Both the position numbers and the translations under genes were made by a program. DNA of 64,000 nucleotides from the NCBI RefSeq assembly GCF_003115775.1, contig NZ_QEES01000002.1:930001-994000 (forward strand), read 5' to 3'. Source of the stretch: Cellulomonas sp. WB94 (GTDB lineage: Bacteria; Actinomycetota; Actinomycetes; Actinomycetales; Cellulomonadaceae). Below, piece by piece: positions 9,104 to 17,715 of the stretch. Under the pieces are notes generated by a model. It had not been told where the DNA came from. It did not search any database and worked only from the letters and a program-made list of their open reading frames with translations. The stretch's first letter is position 1. Each line of letters starts with the position of its first letter.

Positions 9104-9571
9104 TCACCACGCGCGCAGGTCCGGGGCGTCCTCGAGGTAGGTCTCGAACGCGGCCCGCTCATCGGGCGTGAACGGCCGCGACAGGTGCGTCTTCTGGTCG
9201 AGCTGCACCATGCGCGAGCGGGCCCGCAGGTAGACGGTTCCCTGGTCGGCGGCGTCGAGGATCTCGTACCCGAAGTCGACGGACGAGCGCCCCATGCGCG
9301 GCACCCACACCTCGACCGCGAACGGGGCGGCCCGGAACGTCAGCGGCGCGAGGTAGTCGATCTCGTGCTTGACGACGACGAGCATCGACGCCGTCAGTGC
9401 CCCGTTCTCGTCGACGCCCATGGACGGGAAGAGCGTGAACCGCGCGTCGTCGAGATAGCGCAGGTAGGCGGCGTTGTTGACGTGGCCGAACAGGTCGACG
9501 TCGGACCACCGCACGGGCATCTCGACGCGTCCGCGGTGCGGCCGAGACCCGGCGGCGGGTGAAGAATTCAC
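9104..9571 (-). CDS. Acyl-CoA thioesterase, hotdog fold (4HBT)
   Basis: 155 residues, normal for the YbgC/FcbC-like hotdog group. The active-site segment WSDVDLFGHVNN matches the family consensus (Asp followed by GHVNN), placing the catalytic Asp near residue 24. The GTG at 9571 has GGTGAG just upstream; ATG 9520 is an alternative giving a start (MPVRWSD) closer to many homologs. It probably hydrolyses acyl-CoA in the cytosol; the natural acyl chain is not predictable. Confidence 0.85.
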   Translation of the reverse strand: MNSSPAAGSRPHRGRVEMPVRWSDVDLFGHVNNAAYLRYLDDARFTLFPSMGVDENGALTASMLVVVKHEIDYLAPLTFRAAPFAVEVWVPRMGRSSVDFGYEILDAADQGTVYLRARSRMVQLDQKTHLSRPFTPDERAAFETYLEDAPDLRAW

Positions 9572-9690
9572 GATCTCACCTTAGCCACGGGAGACGCCGG
9601 AACTACGCCGCTGACCCTCCGCGCGGGGCTCCTAGAGTGAATTCGACTCCGCGTTTCGACCTGGGTCGCGGCAACGCGAAGGAGAGTGTC

Positions 9691-10330
9691 ATGAAGTCTG
9701 TGCAGGATCTGATCTCGCTGGCAGGCAGGACCGCCATCATCACGGGGGCCTCGCAGGGAATCGGCGAGAGCATCGCGCGGCGCTTTCACGAGGCCGGCGC
9801 AAACGTCGTCATCGCGGACGTCAAGGACGCCGAGGCCGCCGCCATCGCCGCCGACCTCAACGGTGACCTCGGTCGCCGAGATGGACGCCGCGATGCTGCG
9901 CAAGGTCTTCGACATCAACGTGGTGGGGGTGCACAACTACCTGCGACCGGTGGCCGCCCACATGATCGAGACGGGCAGGCAGGGCAAGATCGTCGTGACC
10001 CTCTCGATCGACGCGCTCCACCCGTCGGCGCCGGGCCTGGGTGCCTACGACGCCTCGAAGCACGCGGCCTACGGCTACATGAAGGTCGCCGCGCTCGAGT
10101 ACGCGAAGCACGGCATCCTCATCAACGGACTCGCCCCGGGCGGCATCCTGACCCCGGGCGTGACCGGCGGGGCGGACACCACCGAGCTGGTCGCCCACGT
10201 GACGCTCCCCGTCGGCCGGTGGGGTGACGCCGACGACATGGCGCGCGTGGCGCTCTTCCTCGGGAGCGACCTCAACTCCTACGCGACCGGTTCGGTGTTC
10301 GTCGCGGACGGCGGTCGACTGCTCCAGTAG
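9691..10330 (+). pseudogene. Short-chain dehydrogenase/reductase with internal deletion and frameshift
   Basis: The ATG at 9691 has GAAGGAG upstream. The N-terminal Rossmann motif TGASQGIG is intact, but after about 57 codons the frame breaks near 9863 and resumes in another frame with the second half of an SDR: FDINVVGVHNYL, the catalytic Tyr/Lys region YDASK, and VFVADGGRLLQ at the end. About 50-70 residues, including the NNAG strand, are missing. The junction lies in GGTGACCTCGGTC. A full SDR is ~250 residues; here ~210 codons remain in two frames. It cannot make an active enzyme. Confidence 0.88.
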
Positions 10331-10342
10331 ACGAGCTCAGAC

Positions 10343-10378
10343 GGTCCGGCCGGGCTCCAGCGGGGTCCCGGCCGGACC
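10343..10378 (+). terminator. Strong hairpin after the SDR pseudogene
   Basis: GGTCCGGCCGGG (10343-10354) pairs perfectly with CCCGGCCGGACC (10367-10378) around a 12-base loop, directly after the SDR stop. No U-run follows. Confidence 0.65.
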
Positions 10379-10479
10379 CGACGGAGGCCCGAGCCGTGGA
10401 CTGCGGCCGGGCGGCGGCGGCGAGGCCTGTCAGGATGGTCCCCGGGAGTGCTCGAACCGACGCGAATGGACAACATCTC

Positions 10480-11247
10480 ATGGGCTTGCTCGACGGCAAG
10501 AAGATCCTCGTCACCGGCGTGCTGACCGAGGGCTCGATCGCCTTCCACGTGGCGCGGCTCGCGCAGGAGCAGGGCGCCGACGTCGTCCTGACGTCGTTCG
10601 GTCGCCAGTTCCGCCTGACCGAGGCGATCGCCCGGCGCCTCCCCCTCGAGGCGCCGGTCGTCCAGCTCGACGTGACGGACGACGAGGACCTGGCCGCGCT
10701 GGCCGACCGCGTCCGTGAGCACACGGACCACCTCGACGGCGTCGTGCACTCGATCGGGTTCGCGCCGCAGTCGGTTCTCGGTGACAAGTTCCTCACGGCC
10801 GAGTGGCCCGACGTGGCGACCGCGCTGCAGATCTCCGCGTACTCGCTCAAGTCGCTCTCCGTCGCGGCGCTCCCGCTGCTCGGCACCGGCGGCTCGATCG
10901 TCGGGCTGACGTTCGACGCGCGCTACGCCTGGCCCGTCTACGACTGGATGGGCGTCGCGAAGGCAGCGTTCGAGTCGACCTCGCGCTACCTCGCCCGCGA
11001 CCTGGGGCCGAAGGGCATCCGGGTCAACCTCGTGTCGGCCGGCCCGATCAAGACGACGGCCGCCAAGTCGATTCCCGGCTTCGAGTCGATCGAGAGCGGC
11101 TGGTCCGACCGGTCGCCGCTGGGCTGGGACGTCACGGACGCGGAGCCGACGGCCCGCGCGGTGGCCGCCCTGCTGTCCGACTGGTTCCCGGCGACGAGCG
11201 GCGAGATCGTGCACGTCGACGGTGGCGCGCACGCGATGGGCTTCTGA
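10480..11247 (+). CDS. fabI: Enoyl-[acyl-carrier-protein] reductase (InhA/FabI type)
   Basis: NADH-dependent enoyl-ACP reductase, last step of the type II fatty-acid elongation cycle, in the cytosol. 255 residues. It shows the FabI-type nucleotide site with the GVLTEGSIA turn instead of the usual SDR TGxxxGIG, the catalytic YDWMGVAK (Tyr-x6-Lys), and SAGPIKTTAAKSI substrate-loop residues as in mycobacterial InhA. The ATG at 10480 (MGLLDGKKIL) matches the family start although the ribosome site is weak; a longer in-frame start at 10396 is not supported. In mycobacteria inhA follows fabG/mabA; here the upstream SDR is broken, so fabI appears to stand alone after a terminator. Confidence 0.92.
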   Translation: MGLLDGKKILVTGVLTEGSIAFHVARLAQEQGADVVLTSFGRQFRLTEAIARRLPLEAPVVQLDVTDDEDLAALADRVREHTDHLDGVVHSIGFAPQSVLGDKFLTAEWPDVATALQISAYSLKSLSVAALPLLGTGGSIVGLTFDARYAWPVYDWMGVAKAAFESTSRYLARDLGPKGIRVNLVSAGPIKTTAAKSIPGFESIESGWSDRSPLGWDVTDAEPTARAVAALLSDWFPATSGEIVHVDGGAHAMGF

Positions 11248-11302
11248 CCGACTCGGCACTTAGGACGTTCGTCCCGCGCGCGAGGGCGGTTCTCGAACCT
11301 AC

Positions 11303-11314
11303 GGTTACGTAACC
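11303..11314. promoter_or_regulatory. Palindromic operator upstream of the nitronate monooxygenase
   Basis: GGTTACGTAACC is a perfect 12-bp palindrome lying 32-43 bases before the start codon, with a possible -10 (TAGCTA, 11325-11330) just downstream. Partly related CTACG/CGTAG blocks flank it. Position and symmetry suggest a TetR- or GntR-type repressor site; no regulator gene is adjacent. Confidence 0.5.
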
Positions 11315-11345
11315 TACGCGACCGTAGCTATCGAGAGGTCCCCTC

Positions 11346-12812
11346 ATGACAGCTGCATCCGCAGTGCAACAGCCCGCCGGGTCCGGCGATCGAGCGCTCC
11401 CGCTCGTCATCCAGGGCGGCATGGGCGTCGCCGTGTCGTCCTGGCGACTCGCGTCCGTGATCGCCCGGGCCGGCCAGCTCGGCGTCGTCGCAGGTACGGC
11501 CCTGGACCTCGTCCTGGCCCGCCGCCTGCAGGACGGCGACAGCGACGGTTCCGTCCGGCGCGCGCTCGCCGCCTTCCCCGTGCCCGAGGTCGCCGAGCGC
11601 ATCGTCACCCGGTACTTCCGGCCCGGCGGCCGCCCGTCCGGCACGCCGTACGCGCCCCTGCCCCGGCTCGCGCTGCGGCAGACGAAGCTCGCGCAGGAGC
11701 TCGGGATCCTCGGCAACTTCGTCGAGGTGTGGCTCGCCAAGGAGGGCCACGACGGGCTGGTCGGGATCAACTTCCTCGAGAAGGTCCAGATGGCCACCCC
11801 GACCGCGGCCTACGGCGCCATGCTGGCCGGCGTCGACTACGTCCTCATGGGCGCCGGGATCCCGCGCGACATCCCGCACCTGCTCGACGAGCTGGCCGCC
11901 CACCGGCCCGTGCAGCTCCTCGTCGAGGTCACGGGTGCCACGCCCGGCGCCCACACCGCCGACCTCGACCCGCACGCGCTGCTCGGTGCGGACCTGCCGC
12001 CCCTGACCCGCCCCAAGTTCCTCGCGATCATCTCGGCGCACGCGCTCGCGGCCTACCTCGCCCGCGACGAGCACATCCGGCCCGACGGGTTCGTCGTCGA
12101 GGGCCCGCGGGCCGGCGGCCACAACGCCCCGCCGCGCGGCCAGCTCGTCCTCGACAAGCTCGGCGAGCCGGTGTTCGGACCTCGCGACGACGCCGACGTC
12201 GCGAAGATCGCCGCGGTCGGCCTGCCGTTCTGGCTCGGCGGGGCCTTCGGCACCCCCGAGGCCGTGGCGGCAGCGCAGGCCGCGGGCGCCGCGGGGGTCC
12301 AGGTCGGCACGCTGTTCGCCCTGAGCACCGACTCGGGCCTCCTGCCGAACCTGCGCCGCGACCTCGTCGACCGGCTGCGTGCCGGCACGCTCGACATCCG
12401 CACCGACCCGTTCGCCTCGCCGACCGGCTTCCCGTTCAAGGTCGCCCAGCTGCCCGGCACGCTGTCCGACCCCGAGATCAGCGCCGACCGCCCCCGGCTG
12501 TGCGACCTGGGCTACCTGCGCACGCCGTACCTGCGGGACACGGGCGCGATCGGCTACCGGTGCAAGGCCGAGCCTGTGCACGTGTACGTGCGCAAGGGCG
12601 GCGTCGACGAGGACACCGACGGCCGCCAGTGCCTGTGCAACTCCCTGACCGCCAATGTCGGGCTCGGCCAGACCCGCTCCGACGGCTACACCGAGGACCC
12701 GCTCGTCACGCTGGGGGCCGACCTGGACGGCGCCCGCCGCCTCGCCGCCGAGCACCCCGGCGACTGGTCGGCCCGCGAGGCGCTCGACTGGCTCCTGGGG
12801 GCCGCGGCGTAG
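11346..12812 (+). CDS. Nitronate monooxygenase family flavoprotein (2-nitropropane dioxygenase type)
   Basis: 488-residue FMN-dependent TIM barrel. The N-terminal VIQGGMGVAVSSW is the FMN/active-site opening of the NMO family, VEGPRAGGHN carries the conserved His of the active site, and VQVGTLFAL is the phosphate-binding strand. The last ~100 residues contain several Cys (RLCDLGYL, YRCKAEP, RQCLCN), a feature of the longer actinobacterial subgroup. The family oxidises alkyl nitronates such as propionate 3-nitronate, protecting cells; the long subgroup is not well characterised. Start ATG 11346 has GAGAGG upstream. The palindrome at 11303 suggests dedicated control. Confidence 0.8.
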   Translation: MTAASAVQQPAGSGDRALPLVIQGGMGVAVSSWRLASVIARAGQLGVVAGTALDLVLARRLQDGDSDGSVRRALAAFPVPEVAERIVTRYFRPGGRPSGTPYAPLPRLALRQTKLAQELGILGNFVEVWLAKEGHDGLVGINFLEKVQMATPTAAYGAMLAGVDYVLMGAGIPRDIPHLLDELAAHRPVQLLVEVTGATPGAHTADLDPHALLGADLPPLTRPKFLAIISAHALAAYLARDEHIRPDGFVVEGPRAGGHNAPPRGQLVLDKLGEPVFGPRDDADVAKIAAVGLPFWLGGAFGTPEAVAAAQAAGAAGVQVGTLFALSTDSGLLPNLRRDLVDRLRAGTLDIRTDPFASPTGFPFKVAQLPGTLSDPEISADRPRLCDLGYLRTPYLRDTGAIGYRCKAEPVHVYVRKGGVDEDTDGRQCLCNSLTANVGLGQTRSDGYTEDPLVTLGADLDGARRLAAEHPGDWSAREALDWLLGAAA

Positions 12813-12842
12813 GTGGCCAGGCGAGCTGGGGAGAATGGACCC

Positions 12843-13733
12843 GTGACATCCCCCCTCTCCCCCGCCGTGCCGGACCTCCCTGACCTCGACCCGGCCCCCG
12901 ACATCCGGCTCATCGCGGTCGACATGGACGGCACGCTGCTCGACACCCAGGGCCGCATCGACCCGACCCTGTGGCCGCTCCTGGACGAGCTCGACCGCCG
13001 GGGCATCGCGTTCTGCCCGGCGAGCGGTCGCCAGTACGCGAACCTCGCAGCCCGGTTCGAGGGCGTCGGCGACGACGTGGTGTTCATCGCGGAGAACGGC
13101 GCGTTCGTGGCGCGCGGCGGGCGCGAGCTCAGCTCGGATGTCCTGGCCGACGACGTCGTCGGGCGCGTCGTGGAGACCGTGCGTGCGCTCGCGGCGTCGG
13201 GCGCCGACGTCGGCGTGGTGGTGTGCGGCAAGCGCTCGGCGTACATCGAGCGGCTCGACGCCCCGTTCATCGCGGAGTGCGATACGTACTACGCCCTGCT
13301 CGAGCGCGTCGACGACCTGCTCCTCGTGGACGACGAGATCCTCAAGGTCGCCGTGTTCGACTTCGGGTCGGCCGAGGCGACGACCGCCCCCGCGCTCGCA
13401 CCGTTCCGCGCGACGCACCAGGTCGTGGTGTCGGGCGCGCACTGGGTCGACGTCATGAACGCGACGACCGACAAGGGCGCGGCGCTGCGGCGGGTCCAGG
13501 CCGCGCTCGGCGTCACGCGCGCCCAGACGATGGCGTTCGGTGACTACCTCAACGACCTCGAGCTGCTCGACGCCGCCGAGTACTCGTTCGCGATGGCCGA
13601 CGCCCACCCGACGGTCGTCGAGCGCGCCCGGTACCTCGCGCCGTCGAACCGCGCGAACGGCGTCGTCCGCACGATCGCCGCGGTCCTCGCCATCCCCCTG
13701 GCCGAGCTCGAGGCAGGCGCGCGCTCCGACTGA
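12843..13733 (+). CDS. HAD superfamily hydrolase, Cof type
   Basis: 296 residues. Motif I DMDGTLLD carries both catalytic Asp residues; PASGR is motif II; the C-terminal DKGAALR and FGDYLNDLELL are motifs III and IV with the Mg-binding Asp pair. An inserted alpha/beta cap between motifs II and III places it in the Cof/YidA group, which dephosphorylates sugar phosphates and cofactors in the cytosol. GTG 12843 is preferred over an earlier in-frame ATG because GGGGAG lies ~10 bases upstream. Substrate unknown. Confidence 0.9.
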   Translation: MTSPLSPAVPDLPDLDPAPDIRLIAVDMDGTLLDTQGRIDPTLWPLLDELDRRGIAFCPASGRQYANLAARFEGVGDDVVFIAENGAFVARGGRELSSDVLADDVVGRVVETVRALAASGADVGVVVCGKRSAYIERLDAPFIAECDTYYALLERVDDLLLVDDEILKVAVFDFGSAEATTAPALAPFRATHQVVVSGAHWVDVMNATTDKGAALRRVQAALGVTRAQTMAFGDYLNDLELLDAAEYSFAMADAHPTVVERARYLAPSNRANGVVRTIAAVLAIPLAELEAGARSD

Positions 13734-13750
13734 GCAGCACAATGGGGCGC

Positions 13751-14617
13751 ATGCAGACACGACTCATCGGAGACACCCCTGTCAGCGCGATCGGCCTCGG
13801 CGGCATGCCGCTGTCCATCGAAGGCCGCCCCGACCGCGACCGAGCGCTCGCCACGATCCACGCCGCGCTCGACGCGGGCATCACGCTCATCGACACCGCC
13901 GACTCCTACCACCTGACGGCGACCGACGTCGGGCACAACGAGACCCTCGTCGCCGAGGGCCTGCGCACGTGGGGCGGCGACGCGTCGACCGTCCTGGTCG
14001 CGACCAAGGGCGGCCACCTGCGCCCCGGGGACGGGTCCTGGACCCAGGACGGTTCGCCCGCGCACCTGCGTGAGGCCGTGGAGGGCTCGCTGCGCCGGCT
14101 CGGTGTCGAGGCGATCGACCTGTACCAGTTCCACCGTCCCGACCCGCGCGTCCCGTACGCCGACTCGGTCGGCGTGCTCGTCAAGCTGCTCGACGCCGGC
14201 AAGATCCGCATGGCCGGCATCTCGAACGCGAACCCGGAGCAGATCCGGCAGGCGCAGGAGATCCTGGGCGGCCGGCTCGTGTCGGTGCAGAACCAGTACT
14301 CGCCGGCGTCCCGCTCGTCGCAGCCCGAGCTGGCCCTCTGCGCCGAGCTGGGCATCGCGTTCCTCCCGTGGAGCCCGCTCGGTGGCATCTCGAACGCCGC
14401 GGCGCTCGGCTCGGCGCATGCGGTGTTCGCCGACGTCGCTGCCGCGCACGACGTGAGCCCGCAGCAGGTCGCCCTGGCCTGGGAGCTCGCGCAGGCACCC
14501 GTCGTCATCCCGATCCCGGGATCGTCGCGTCCCGAGACGATCCTCGACTCGGTGCGCGCGGTCGACCTGCTGCTCGCCCCCGAGGAGATCACCGCGCTCG
14601 ACGCCGCGGGCGCCTGA
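13751..14617 (+). CDS. Aldo/keto reductase
   Basis: 288-residue NADPH-dependent TIM barrel. Visible catalytic features are DTADSYH (Asp and Tyr) and VATKGG (Lys), with the conserved GISN and the C-terminal IPIPGSSRPE cofactor-phosphate loop. It reduces aldehydes or ketones; the physiological substrate is unknown. ATG 13751 (MQTRLIG) is taken because homologs begin here; ATG 13742 would add three residues. It converges on the macrodomain pseudogene. Confidence 0.9.
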   Translation: MQTRLIGDTPVSAIGLGGMPLSIEGRPDRDRALATIHAALDAGITLIDTADSYHLTATDVGHNETLVAEGLRTWGGDASTVLVATKGGHLRPGDGSWTQDGSPAHLREAVEGSLRRLGVEAIDLYQFHRPDPRVPYADSVGVLVKLLDAGKIRMAGISNANPEQIRQAQEILGGRLVSVQNQYSPASRSSQPELALCAELGIAFLPWSPLGGISNAAALGSAHAVFADVAAAHDVSPQQVALAWELAQAPVVIPIPGSSRPETILDSVRAVDLLLAPEEITALDAAGA

Positions 14618-14635
14618 CCGTCCGGGCGTCCGCGC

Positions 14636-15177
14636 CTAGGCCGACCCTGCGCTCGCCGCGTCCCGGAACGCGGCGAGCGCACGGCTGCTGAAGAGCACGA
14701 ACTGCACGACGTCGACCCCGTGCCCCGGGTGCGCGGCGTCCCACTCCCGCGCCGCCGCGAGGGCCACGGTCGCGACCTCGTGCACGTCCCACCCGTAGAC
14801 CCCCGCGCTCACCGCGGGGAACGCGACGCTCGTCGCGCCGAGCTCCGCGGCGACGTCGAGTGAGCGCGTGAAGCACCGGGTCAGCAGCGCCGGGTCCGTC
14901 TGCCCGGCGTGCCTGTTCGGCCCGACGGTGTGGATCACCCATCGGCACGGCAGCCGGCCCGCACCGGTCGCGACCGCGTCGCCGACGGGCAGACCCGCGG
15001 GAGCACGGTGCGGCGCAGCGTGCGGCACTCGGCGAGCAGCGCCGGCCCGGCGGCCGCATGAATCGCGCCGTCGACCCCGCCGCCGCCGAGCAGCGAGCTG
15101 TTCGCCGCGTTGACGATCGCGTCGACCTGCGCACGGGTGATGTCCCCGAGGATCGTCTGGATCTCCACCCGGCCCAT
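14636..15177 (-). pseudogene. Macrodomain protein (O-acetyl-ADP-ribose deacetylase type), frameshifted
   Basis: From ATG 15177 the first ~55 codons encode a normal macrodomain start: GDIT, then [19 protein letters not shown], the ADP-ribose-binding region. Near 15000-15015 the frame changes; the remainder ([35 protein letters not shown]) is intact in a second frame to the stop at 14636. All expected motifs are present, so a single-base indel explains the break. Either recent inactivation or a sequencing error is possible. Intact enzymes remove ADP-ribose from proteins or O-acetyl-ADP-ribose. Confidence 0.85.
14648..14681. terminator. Perfect 14-bp stem-loop inside the macrodomain 3' end
   Basis: The arms 14648-14661 and 14668-14681 are exact inverted complements with a six-base loop. 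It lies between the convergent aldo/keto reductase and macrodomain stops, within the coding sequence of the latter, and could end transcription of the reductase. Confidence 0.6.
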
Positions 15178-15237
15178 CCTGCCGCGGACTACCCTTCCCC
15201 GTGTCGCGGAGCTGCGGCGGGGCCGACGGCGGACCGG

Positions 15238-16155
15238 TCAGTCGCGAGGCGTCGCGCCGACCCGGTCGGTGAGGTGGCCGACGGCGAGGGCGATCGTGCT
15301 CGCGTCGTTGAGGATCCGCTGGTGGCCGAGCCCGTCGGTGCTGACGAGCGTCGCGTTCGGCCACGCCGCCGCCAGGTCGACACCCACCTGGTACGGGGTC
15401 TCCTTGTCGCGGCGGTCGTGCACGACGAGCGTCGGCGGCATGGTGCCGTCGGCCCCGAGCGGCGCGAGGTCGAAGTCCCGGATCGGCCGCCCGCAGAAGT
15501 CCTCCATGTCCTGCTGGAGCCGCGACCTCGTCCGCTCGGTGAAGTTGAGCAGCTGGGCGAAGTCCTCGGTGATCCCGACGAAGTCGTGGTTCGGCGCGAC
15601 GAGCACGAGCCGCTGCGCGGACAGCGAGCTGCGAACCACCATCGACGCCGTCGTGCAGCCCATCGAGTGTGCGATGACGCCCTCGGCCGGCCCGAACTCG
15701 TCAGCGACGGCCTCCAGGGCCGCCATGAACTCCATGACGTTGCCCCGCCCGACCCCCAGCACGCCGGGGTCCGAGTCGCCGTGGCCCGGCGCGTCGAAGC
15801 TGACGACCCGGTGGCCCGCGGCGACGAGCGGTGCGACGAACGCGCCGAGCTGGCCGCGCCAGCCACCCCACCCGTGCACGAGGTAGACGACCGGTCCCGA
15901 GCCCCACGACTCGACGGCGACCTCGCCGCCGTCCGGGAGGCGCACGCGCGCGACCTCGCCCGGGCCCGGCCGGAAGTCCTTGCGGCGCCCCGCGTTGGCC
16001 GGCAGCGTGCACCACAGGTCGAGCGCCCTGGCTGCCGCGACGGACGGGGCCACGACGTCGAGCACCATGAAGGTCGCCCGCAGCGCAGTGAGACGGGCGG
16101 CGGCGAGCAGGCGCTCGCTACGGCGGCGGGCCAGGACGGGCTGGGTGAAGGTCAT
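15238..16155 (-). CDS. Alpha/beta hydrolase
   Basis: 305 residues, alpha/beta-hydrolase fold. HGWGGW is the oxyanion-hole turn, AHSMGC the nucleophile elbow (Ser), and a terminal GLGHQRIL supplies the catalytic His. The ATG at 16155 has AGGAG seven bases upstream and overlaps the TetR stop as ATGA, so the two genes are one translationally coupled operon and the TetR protein probably senses a substrate or product. Esterase or lipase activity is likely; specificity is unknown. Confidence 0.88.
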   Translation of the reverse strand: MTFTQPVLARRRSERLLAAARLTALRATFMVLDVVAPSVAAARALDLWCTLPANAGRRKDFRPGPGEVARVRLPDGGEVAVESWGSGPVVYLVHGWGGWRGQLGAFVAPLVAAGHRVVSFDAPGHGDSDPGVLGVGRGNVMEFMAALEAVADEFGPAEGVIAHSMGCTTASMVVRSSLSAQRLVLVAPNHDFVGITEDFAQLLNFTERTRSRLQQDMEDFCGRPIRDFDLAPLGADGTMPPTLVVHDRRDKETPYQVGVDLAAAWPNATLVSTDGLGHQRILNDASTIALAVGHLTDRVGATPRD

Positions 16156-16826
16156 CGGTCGGCTCCTGCTGGGACTTCGTGTCGGGGTGCTTCGTGTCGG
16201 GGGGCGGCGGGCCGGTCGGCACCGGGCCGTGCGGCGTCGAGCAGTGCGGCGACGGCGACCCGCGCGCGCTCCTCGGCCTGGGGATCGGCGAGCAGCCGGT
16301 GTGCGTGGTAGTAGACGAGCATCACGCCGTAGAGGTCTGTCGCGAACTGGTACGGGTCGGCGTCGGTGCGGAACTGGCCCTCGGTGATCCCGCCGGCGAA
16401 GACCCGCGCGATGGACCGGACGAGCTCGCGGTGCCGTTCGGCCAACCGGTCGCGGACCGGCCCCGGCTGCTCGTCCAGCTCGGTGCTGGCCTTGACGAAC
16501 AGGCACCCGCCGGGGAGCCGCAGCCGACCGCACGCGAGCCAGCCCTCGAGGAGGGCGAGCACGCGTGCCTCGCCGCGAGGTGCGCGGAGGGCCGGGACGA
16601 CGACGACGTCACCGAACTCCTGGGCGGCGGCGTCGAGCACCGCGAGCTGGAGGGCTTCCTTCGAGCCGAAGTGGGCGTACAGACCGCTCTTGGAGAGCCC
16701 CGAACCGGCGGCCAGGTCACCGATCGTCAGACCCCCCAGCCCGACCCGGCAGGCCACGTCGACGCCGCGCGCGAGGATCGCCTCACGCGTCCGATCGCCC
16801 TTGCCCGCAGTGCTGGTCGAGGTCAT
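16152..16826 (-). CDS. TetR family transcriptional regulator
   Basis: 224 residues. The N-terminal DNA-binding domain is clear: TREAILARGVDVACRVGLGG, then GSGLSKSGLYAHFGSK, the TetR helix-turn-helix. The C-terminal domain resembles TetR_C ligand-binding regions. It is the first gene of an operon with an alpha/beta hydrolase and has a palindrome immediately upstream that may be its own operator. Confidence 0.93.
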   Translation of the reverse strand: MTSTSTAGKGDRTREAILARGVDVACRVGLGGLTIGDLAAGSGLSKSGLYAHFGSKEALQLAVLDAAAQEFGDVVVVPALRAPRGEARVLALLEGWLACGRLRLPGGCLFVKASTELDEQPGPVRDRLAERHRELVRSIARVFAGGITEGQFRTDADPYQFATDLYGVMLVYYHAHRLLADPQAEERARVAVAALLDAARPGADRPAAPRHEAPRHEVPAGADR

Positions 16827-16836
16827 CCCGAGAAAA

Positions 16837-16852
16837 TAGCACGATCGTTCAC
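16837..16852. promoter_or_regulatory. Candidate TetR operator in front of the TetR-hydrolase operon
   Basis: ACGATCGT (16841-16848) is a perfect 8-bp palindrome within the A/T-rich patch AATAGCACGATCGTTCACTT, 15 to 22 bases upstream of the TetR start on the minus strand. Position and symmetry fit autoregulation by the neighbouring TetR protein. Confidence 0.5.
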
Positions 16853-16883
16853 TTCGACCCAGCGGCCGGAGCCGGCGGCCGGC

Positions 16884-17321
16884 TCACTCGTGCGGTCGGC
16901 TCTCCAACAAGATCGTCACCGGACCGTCGTTGACGAGCTCGACGGCCATGTCCGCACCGAACACCCCGGTGGCGACCTCGAGCCCGCGCGCCCGCAGAGC
17001 CTCGGCGACCGCCTCGACGAGAGGTTCGGCGATCGCACCGGGCGCTGCGGCGTTCCACGTCGGGCGGCGGCCCTTGCGGGTGTCCGCGTAGAGCGTGAAC
17101 TGGCTGACCACCAGCACGGGCGCACCGACGTCGGACACCGACTGCTCGTCGCGCAGGATGCGCAGCTCGGCGATCTTGCGCGCGATGAGCTCGACCTGGG
17201 CGGGCCCGTCCCCGGGCGTCACCCCGACGAGCGCCACGAGCCCCGGTCGGTCGATCTCGCCGACAACCTGCCCGTCGACCGTCACCGACGCACGCGTGAC
17301 GCGCTGGACGACGGCCCTCAT
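16884..17321 (-). CDS. dtd: D-aminoacyl-tRNA deacylase
   Basis: 145 residues, exactly the family length. It begins [15 protein letters not shown], typical of Dtd, and contains SQFTLYAD and the C-terminal [10 protein letters not shown] (the Gly-cisPro-like motif region). The enzyme releases D-amino acids and glycine mischarged onto tRNA, acting as a dimer in the cytosol. The ATG at 17321 fits the conserved start; open sequence further upstream is not homologous. It follows the DUF2516 gene by 25 bases on the same strand. Confidence 0.95.
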   Translation of the reverse strand: MRAVVQRVTRASVTVDGQVVGEIDRPGLVALVGVTPGDGPAQVELIARKIAELRILRDEQSVSDVGAPVLVVSQFTLYADTRKGRRPTWNAAAPGAIAEPLVEAVAEALRARGLEVATGVFGADMAVELVNDGPVTILLESRPHE

Positions 17322-17346
17322 CGCAGCGGCCGCCGCGCCGTCGTCG

Positions 17347-17688
17347 TCACCAGCCGCCGCGCGACGACCCGCCGGGTCCGCGCGGCCCGCGCCGGCGCGA
17401 GTAGGGCGCGACCGCCGGCCGGACGTCGGTGAGGTAGACGATCGCGGCGACGGCGCTGAGCAGCGCGAGGAAGGACAGGTACCCGAAGCCGATCGGGAAG
17501 GGGATCGCCATGAACGCGACGGCCACGGCCACCCCGAGGACCGCCATCCACCAGTTCTTCGTGCGCTTGCCCGCCGACGTGAAGGCACCGGGCGGGCGCC
17601 GGACGAGGTCGACGAGCGCCCACACGGACAGCGCGAAGATCGCGACGTAGAAGGCGAGGTAGAGCAGGGTCTGCGCGGTACCGATCAC
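17347..17688 (-). CDS. DUF2516 family small membrane protein
   Basis: 113 residues with three hydrophobic segments (about 5-28, 45-62 and 65-85) and a basic Arg/Gly/Ser-rich tail. The pattern, including [14 protein letters not shown] after the first segment and KRTKNWWM before the second, matches the actinobacterial DUF2516 family. Function unknown. GTG start at 17688. Confidence 0.8.
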   Translation of the reverse strand: MIGTAQTLLYLAFYVAIFALSVWALVDLVRRPPGAFTSAGKRTKNWWMAVLGVAVAVAFMAIPFPIGFGYLSFLALLSAVAAIVYLTDVRPAVAPYSRRRGPRGPGGSSRGGW

Positions 17689-17715
17689 GCGCCGAGCCTA
17701 CGGGGTGGGCGCCGG

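Noticed and set aside
4763-9562. Very long plus-strand open frame crossing the transporter, serine hydrolase and thioesterase genes
   Set aside because: Low-complexity Arg/Pro/Gly-rich translation; it overlaps genes with clear motifs and is a by-product of high GC.
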